Part shown: one piece after another, positions 58,191 to 64,000 of the stretch
How the letters are laid out: the number at the start of each line of letters is the position of its first letter
Position numbering within the stretch: position 1 is the stretch's first letter
The notes under the pieces: model-generated
Told to the model about the DNA's origin: nothing
Databases searched by the model: none
What the model saw: the letters and a program-made list of their open reading frames with translations, nothing else
NCBI GenBank assembly: GCA_032164295.1
Contig: JAJHTX010000002.1
Location: forward strand, 2,914,001-2,978,000
Source: Inonotus obliquus
Taxonomy: Eukaryota; Basidiomycota; Agaricomycetes; Hymenochaetales; Hymenochaetaceae
Length of the DNA stretch: 64,000 nt
Reading direction: 5' to 3'
Translations under genes and position numbers: made by a program

Positions 58191-60913
58191 TGCGATAGCA
58201 GAAGATGGGTGTCGGTGAGAGAGAAGAGACAGAACTGGGGGAGAGGGACAGAGAGGGGGAGTCACTTGGCGAGTATCATCGCAGCTTCAGCGCCTCGGCT
58301 CGCCGGCAACATCGGAACACCGCAATATTGATCGCCGCTGATGGCGCTTACGAACACGCGATTCCGTCTTATTATGTTAGCTCCGACACAACTCCGCAGT
58401 ATTAATCGGCCTAGTACTAGTACTAGTGGCTCTCTCGCAGTTCTTTTGTTCTGTACTGGACCAGGACAGGTGGCTTTCTTGCTCGTAGAATCTACCAAAT
58501 TTCAAGAAGTTTGCTTTTGCTACTCTTTTCGTGGATCTACGATTAATTAGGTACGGATAGAAGACGATAAAAACCCAACACTCACGGTGGCTCACAGGTC
58601 GAAACTTGTAAGTTGTGCATGCATAGAAGTCTGACATTTCAAATTTCTGTGGTCCAAATATACGATATAACTGCCTTTTGCAAGCTCAGACGCGAATTCT
58701 TGCCCTGAAGCTCAGCACAGATAAGTAACTTCCCGCTTTTGCCAAGTCAGCAAGTCAGCCGAAAACTAGTATCATCATAAATATGCAGGAATCCAAAACC
58801 TGTGTTATCCAAGAATCAGACTGAAGCGGTATCATTCTTTTCCAGCCAGGCGGACTTTGGCCAATCCAATCCAATCCAAGCTACATATTGACATTCCGTT
58901 TTAATCCTCTCTTCTTATTTCAAAAAACGTATGACAGGAGCCCAGTGGTTACCTAAATTCTACATTCGTGTATTCTGCGCTCGCGCTAGAAGGAAACGTA
59001 AACATGCAAAGGCTCCGCTTTGTCGCCACATGTTTTCCCTCCAACAGTATTCCGGTCGACCTACCTTTATCCGCACTCTGACTTACCCACATTTGGTCCG
59101 CAGATCTTCCGCCTCTTTGAGATGTTGTGAGAGAGACCTAGAACAATATCCATTTGAAATTATTATTGCCAATAATGCTTGTTAGACGTGCAAAGGCAGA
59201 GTTAGATACACTTTCTCGCATGTTATTAAAACGTCAAACTTATCGCTGGGTTATACAATCGTCATCGGTGAGGCTAAAATCGTCCCGGGCATTATTTCTC
59301 AGTATGGAAGGAATCTCCGTGATCAGACTTCTTCACCCGAGTTCGGCACCATTCCTGTTACAAACCTTTGTTCACTTCGTTGTTCCCAGTGTGAGCATGG
59401 AATACTGGCGTTACGGTAACGTGTAACCCGGGAGAACTCTCGCCTCCGGTGCTATCAATCTATGCAAGGCGGGAGCCACATCATAATGCCCAATCTATTT
59501 TCGGAGAATACGCATGGATTAGCAAAAGTGAGCAGTTCAAGTACTTTACTGTCAGGAAAGCTACCTTATGAGTTTGTCGGACCCAGCTCATTGCTCTCTG
59601 TTTTTAGTGGTGAACATGCGTAAGACTGCAAATGTTCCGAGGCCATTCTGCGCTATAGTCTGCTTCTTATGACTATCTGTGGTACGATTGGCACTGACAG
59701 AGGACTGGGAATAGGGTGAGAGCGTGCGAGATCTACTTATCCTTGAAACGGCTTTACGCACGAATGAAGCTTCTTCGTACTGTTTGTGGGTGTCTTGACG
59801 GGCCTTCTCGTGCCTATTGATTCCAAGAAAAACAGAGTGTCCACAAGTGTTCTTTTAAGTCACTAGATGCAGGTTCAGATTCATCTTCTCCCGCGCGTCC
59901 TAATTCCGACCGAGATGTGTGAACATCTTCAACCCAATCTCCGCAATACCACAGTCCACATGTCAAGCGACAGGATAAGAATACCTGTGTAGCTTCGGAA
60001 TAATCGTTTCCATGTGCTGGAGATGGACCTACTCGCTAGTCAACCGGATCTGGGAAGTAGAAGTAAAGGCTGGACGTACTTTGAGAGAATTGAGCATGTT
60101 GTTCATCATTGATCAATTGTCACCTCGGTTCCCGCGAAGTTACGTTCGTAAGAGTGCCTGATTGTACATAGTATGAACAAGCTTGTTGACGTACGCTCAT
60201 CCTTTTATAGAACAAAGGATGCGCGAGACCGGAAAGCTTGGGCGCATCATGAGTCTTGGGTCATAGTTGCGACCCAGTTGTGCTGATTCATGGGTCTTGT
60301 AACACGTTCCGGAGGAAGGAACTCTGCGTATTCATTCTCAGAATTCCAGCTTGAATTAAAGTAAGCTTGAGCGTCCCGAGGCAAAGATGGTGGGCACTGA
60401 GCGGAAGAACTATGCGATTAGAGCTAAACAGGAGCTTCTAAGAAAAGTCGATAGTATATTAGTTTAAACCGCTGAGATTGAACTTGCCTTGCTTCGACTG
60501 GATGACCCCTTAATCAATACTAGTTTGATACGAGCATGATCTGCACCCGTTCAGGGCGACAGATAAGCGTATGTGAGTGTTACTAACATCCGCGTTGTAG
60601 GCTGTGTGAAAGGGCGGTAAGAGGCGGGCGGATGTTAAGAAGTGCAGTGGCAAGAATTATGATGGCGGTAACGCCGTGACGGCATTTGTTGTTTGCATTA
60701 CGTGAAGCATGGCAAGTCGAGTCGTCCAAATAAGGAAAACGGTGCTTAAAATGTGTACGGCGATAGCCGGTCCTACTTGTCTTTGTACTTGTACAAAGGC
60801 CTTACCCTGCAGGTTAGATTATCAGATTGTCCCACATTTTCAACATTTCTTACAAGCCTTACCGTTTCAGATCAACTCAGACAGCTACTGTGCTCCTAAA
60901 GTTCCTAAATATT
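58191..60913. other. Gene-poor stretch
   Basis: 2.7 kb without a convincing gene. It includes the PEF promoter, a triplet-like CCAATCCAATCCAATCC run near 58860-58878 and the AGTACTAGTACTAGT run near 58413-58427. A minus-strand TATAAAAGG near 60210-60218 is followed by an ATG and a possible GTACGT donor, but exons could not be joined into a credible protein. The plus-strand frames at 58931-59185 and 59154-59426 have no family resemblance. Confidence 0.4.
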
Positions 60914-62636
60914 ATGTCTTCGCCCCCACTGAAAGTAGTAATCTTTGATGTGAGATACTCAACCTGTTCCCACGTGTTTGTTTTTCAAGTTGCTAATATC
61001 TGCTTACATCTACCCCTTCACAGATTGGCGGGGTGGTAGTCCGCAGCCCACTGCTTGCCATTGCAGACTATGAAGAGGAAAAGGGGCTCCCCCGAAACTA
61101 TATCAACTGCGCGATGTAAGTTTTCGGTATATCGCTCGCCGTAGTTACATCCTTTCGAGAAATATATTGACGGTGTATTCTCCTTGTTCTGCATCACTGC
61201 TTTCTAAACCCGCGGGGTTTCTGCCATAACAAGAGCCCGCAGAGGTCAAACTGGTGCCTGGCAGCGGTTTGAACGCGGTGAACTCGACCTCTTCTCGTTC
61301 TATAATGAGTTTGGACGTGATCTCTCTGATACTTCGACCTGTAACGCTTGGTACACCGAATATTGTCAGCTTCGTGGATTAGGCGAGTAACAAGGCTTCA
61401 CAGAATGTGACTGGCTGCTCAACTCTATTACACTGAGTGGATTGTGCGATGATGAAAGAACTGACTTTTCCTATCCGCTCTTAGCTTGCCCAAATTTACC
61501 CGAGAACATCCAAATAAATGGCAGAGATGTGAGTGCTATTTCTTCTGCCTTCAGATAGATAGGAGACAGCTGCGGCTGCGTGGAATGACCGATCATCGCT
61601 GATGTCTCATTTCTAAACTTATGCAGTTGTTTGGACGAATGATGCGTGAGAGTTCAGTCTGGAATGAGAATATGGTCGAAGCTATCCGTCGTATCAGGGG
61701 TGAGTCTTTCACCGTGCCTCGGTTTGTATTCGTGGGCCTGCTTGTTGGCATAGCTTTACGGTTCCCGTGTCTTCCGGTGGGCCTAGTTAGGAGTTTACCT
61801 TCCGTCCTTCGGAGCGCATTTCCCCTTTCTCCATACTCATGTTAATCTCCCTTGTTGTTAAGTAGATGCAAAACAATGGCGCGTGATCGCCCTTACGAAT
61901 AACTATTCAAAGGCGGAGGAAACATTATCGTCACACAGTGCTGTGTCTACGGATCTAAAAGCCCGTTTACCCAGTCTTGATCTGGACAATGAGAGAGCTT
62001 TTCTTGGCTGGGCGGAAGGGGCAACTCCTCCCAAACTACGGGCCCTCTTCGATGATTTCTGCGACTCGAGTACATTCGGATTGCGGTTCGTGATCCACTC
62101 AAGCCACGTTGGTTCACTGATTAATTGCTTTTCATTATTGGGGCGCATCACCCTACTCCTGATGACCACTGTCTTCGGAAACACACAGTAAACCCGATCC
62201 AGAGTTTTATCTTCTAGCCTGTAGACGTAATGGAGTGCAGCCGAACGAATGTGTGTTTCTCGACGACCTCGGGATGTCAGTGAGCACTTCCATCGCGCAT
62301 CAAGAGATTGATCACTGTGTTCTTCCACTCCAGCGTTTATTATTCTGTAGTCTTCCGTATCTCACACACACACTGATAATTGCATTGCACATGCAGGAAC
62401 CTGAAAGTGGCGCGAGAACTTGGAATGAAAACAATACGTGGGTACCTCGTTTTTTTCTGACGGCTCGGCTAGTCTCATTTTAACCTTCTTTCGGCTTTGA
62501 TTGTCTAATTGCTATTGTATCCCATGAAACGCAATGAACAGACGTCCCTATCGGCGGAGCATTCGCGGCCATTAAAGAGTTGGAGAAGGTCCTGGGAATC
62601 GAGTTGACGAGTCCCGGAACAGGGAGTAAAATTTGA
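60914..62636 (+). CDS. HAD-superfamily hydrolase (epoxide-hydrolase N-domain/ACAD10-like)
   Basis: Haloacid-dehalogenase-fold protein of about 260 residues in seven or so exons. The start at 60914 gives MSSPPLKVVIFD, joined to IGGVVVRSPLLAIADYEEEKGLPRNY, then ARRGQTGAWQRFERGELDLFSFYNEF (cap domain). Motif II is in VIALTNNYSK, the motif III Lys in KPDPEFYLLACRR, motif IV in CVFLDDLGMNLKVARELGM, and the end is GGAFAAIKELEKVLGIEL. The first motif reads F-D-I-G-G rather than D-x-D, so the usual second aspartate (general acid of HAD phosphatases) is missing. Phosphatase activity may be weak or replaced. Splice borders fit throughout and the stop is TGA 62634-62636. Confidence 0.87.
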
Positions 62637-62847
62637 AGTGTTGATCGACTATAGCACGCGGAGCCACGCTCCCACATTCTTCTTCTATTACTTCAATGAT
62701 TCCTCATAGTCCTTCGATATTGTGAATATAAGTGGTTGCCCAGTGCCCGACTAAGAATTGCGACTCGCGGTTATCCATTGACTTCTCGAAGACGAGGGAG
62801 CAGATTGATTTATTAGCGCAATTGCGGAGATGTCTACGTGTCTATGC

Positions 62848-63580
62848 TTAGAAAGGCTTATCCTCTGCAGGGGTCTTGTCCTCAAAATAGCTGCCGAGCT
62901 ACCCGAGAACAGGCCATGAGGGGAGGGAAGCAAAGACGAAACTCAAAGTTTAGCGAAGATCACAAAGCAGCCCAAAAACAAAACTTACCACTGGAACCTT
63001 CATCAGGAAAGTGTTCTTTACTTTCGGAGTGGTCGAGAGAAACTAACGGTAGTGGAATTGAAGAACCGAGTGCGAGGAAACGAAGCCATAGAAGGAAGAA
63101 GCAACGATAAAAATCGCGGGAATGTGCGGAGGTTGGCAAGAACGAGGAAGACGGTCACCAGAACGAATAGAGCGGGGTCAATGCGAGTGAAAGGTCCTTG
63201 TAAGTACTAACCAAAGTGATGAAGCTCGGGACTGAATGGCTCACGAATATCGCCGCAGTTCCTGCACCGAATGCCCAAAGACTCATGGTAGGTACCCAAC
63301 GTTTGATGGGCTAACATTACATCGATTGGCAGTTCGCAATCAATCACAATGCGATGATAGTGTGGAGAGCATTTCAAGGAAGTGCGGATGAGTCCATTAC
63401 GCGACCGTCGGAGGTTCATGGTAGCGATGCGATGCAGGTAACAAAATAGGTTGGTGAGGAGCGGCGGAGGTTCAAACAGGCAGAAAGATACATCAGAACT
63501 ATTGGCTGTACACGAAGCAACTAGTGAATGCTTACAGAGGCTGACAAGGTGGGTCCTGGCTGGTATACAAAACGCGCCAT
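62848..63580 (-). CDS. QCR10: Cytochrome bc1 complex subunit 10 (QCR10), small exons
   Basis: Small single-span subunit of respiratory complex III. Spliced minus-strand exons read MARFVYQPGPTLSAS (from the ATG at 63580), then PIKRWVPTMSLWAFGAGTAA IF, then FLSTTPKVKNTFLMKVPV, then LGSYFEDKTPAEDKPF ending at TAA 62848-62850. The last block is characteristic of fungal QCR10-type proteins, and the middle is its membrane helix. Two introns of about 200 bp are longer than most here, and the first may hide another small exon. About 71 residues as joined. No single frame shows the gene, which is why it looks like empty DNA at first sight. Confidence 0.7.
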
Positions 63581-64000
63581 GGATTATCGACGAGGTGGAG
63601 GTGGAAGTTGGTTGCAGCGTCCTTCCGTCCCGGGTAACGCCGCGTACTCTGAAAATTCCCACGTTTCAAGAAAAGGATACTTCCGAGGACCACAACGATG
63701 AAGATCGCACATTAATTTTTCAATGTACCCTACATAATTCAAACGAATATTAAAATGTCATTTGAGTAACTGATAAAGGATAAATCAATCGCGAGCGTCT
63801 ATCTAGCGAAATATCATATTGCTTTGCACGACGTTTACAGTTTCAGGTTATTGAAAAGAGCCGTATTTTTCATATTGCGCTGAGGCGCCAGAGCACCTCC
63901 AAGAGACAGACACAAGAACGAGTCAATAAACGAAATTGCACGCGCTCAGCGCCGAATCTTCGAGAATAAGGTGGAACATAGTCAGACAGACGCAGTTTCT
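63581..64000. other. Right edge, QCR10 promoter side
   Basis: No gene recognised between the QCR10 start and the window end. Confidence 0.4.

Noticed and set aside
60050..60220. Candidate minus-strand gene behind TATAAAAGG near 60210
   Set aside because: An ATG and a GTACGT donor are present, but downstream exons could not be joined in phase without stops.

Overview
The window is nuclear DNA from a filamentous basidiomycete, probably an Agaricomycete (mushroom or wood-decay type). Genes are closely packed and split by many introns of about 45-75 bp. They include a GH55 and a membrane-anchored GH5 beta-1,3-glucanase, and a single-adenylation-domain siderophore synthetase of the basidiomycete type. 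No prokaryotic operon structure, rRNA, tRNA or CRISPR array was seen.

Left part (1-12.1 kb): the 3'-truncated ribosome-biogenesis gene RLP24 runs off the left edge. Next comes a divergent siderophore pair. An L-ornithine N5-monooxygenase (minus) and a hydroxamate-siderophore NRPS with layout A-T-C-T-C-T-C (plus) share a promoter of about 0.7 kb. That promoter holds a dense palindromic cluster of GATA sites matching the fungal iron-regulator consensus ATCWGATAA. The monooxygenase would supply N5-hydroxyornithine and the NRPS would oligomerise its acylated form. A riboflavin-type deaminase gene converges on the NRPS.

Mobile DNA (12.16-18.72 kb): three elements sit between the deaminase and glutamate synthase. 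(i) A 1.03-kb non-autonomous element has 15-bp inverted ends and a 7-bp target duplication, and lies 54 bp upstream of the deaminase start codon. (ii) A related 4.08-kb element has 34-bp inverted ends and carries a large transposase-like gene interrupted only by three in-frame TGA codons. A perfect 21-bp hairpin brackets that gene's stop codon. (iii) An intact Tc1-type DD34E transposon with 77-bp inverted ends lies directly against element (ii).

Middle (18.9-38.8 kb): NADH-type glutamate synthase GLT1; a gene-poor 5-kb stretch with one small TATA-driven gene that single-exon ORF finding misses; a mitochondrial-carrier-like protein; a CHORD/CS-domain HSP90 co-chaperone; mitochondrial translation factor IF-2; and the cohesin acetyltransferase ECO1.

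Right (39-64 kb): divergent GH55 and GH5 beta-1,3-glucanases (cell-wall and glucan processing); an IF1-like ATPase inhibitor; a membrane-anchored M24 Xaa-Pro peptidase; an MFS transporter; a disordered protein of unknown function; a long-chain acyl-CoA synthetase; a penta-EF-hand protein; another gene-poor stretch; a HAD-like hydrolase; and a multi-exon QCR10 gene (cytochrome bc1 subunit) reconstructed from small exons. All functional assignments come from reading motifs by eye; no database search was run.
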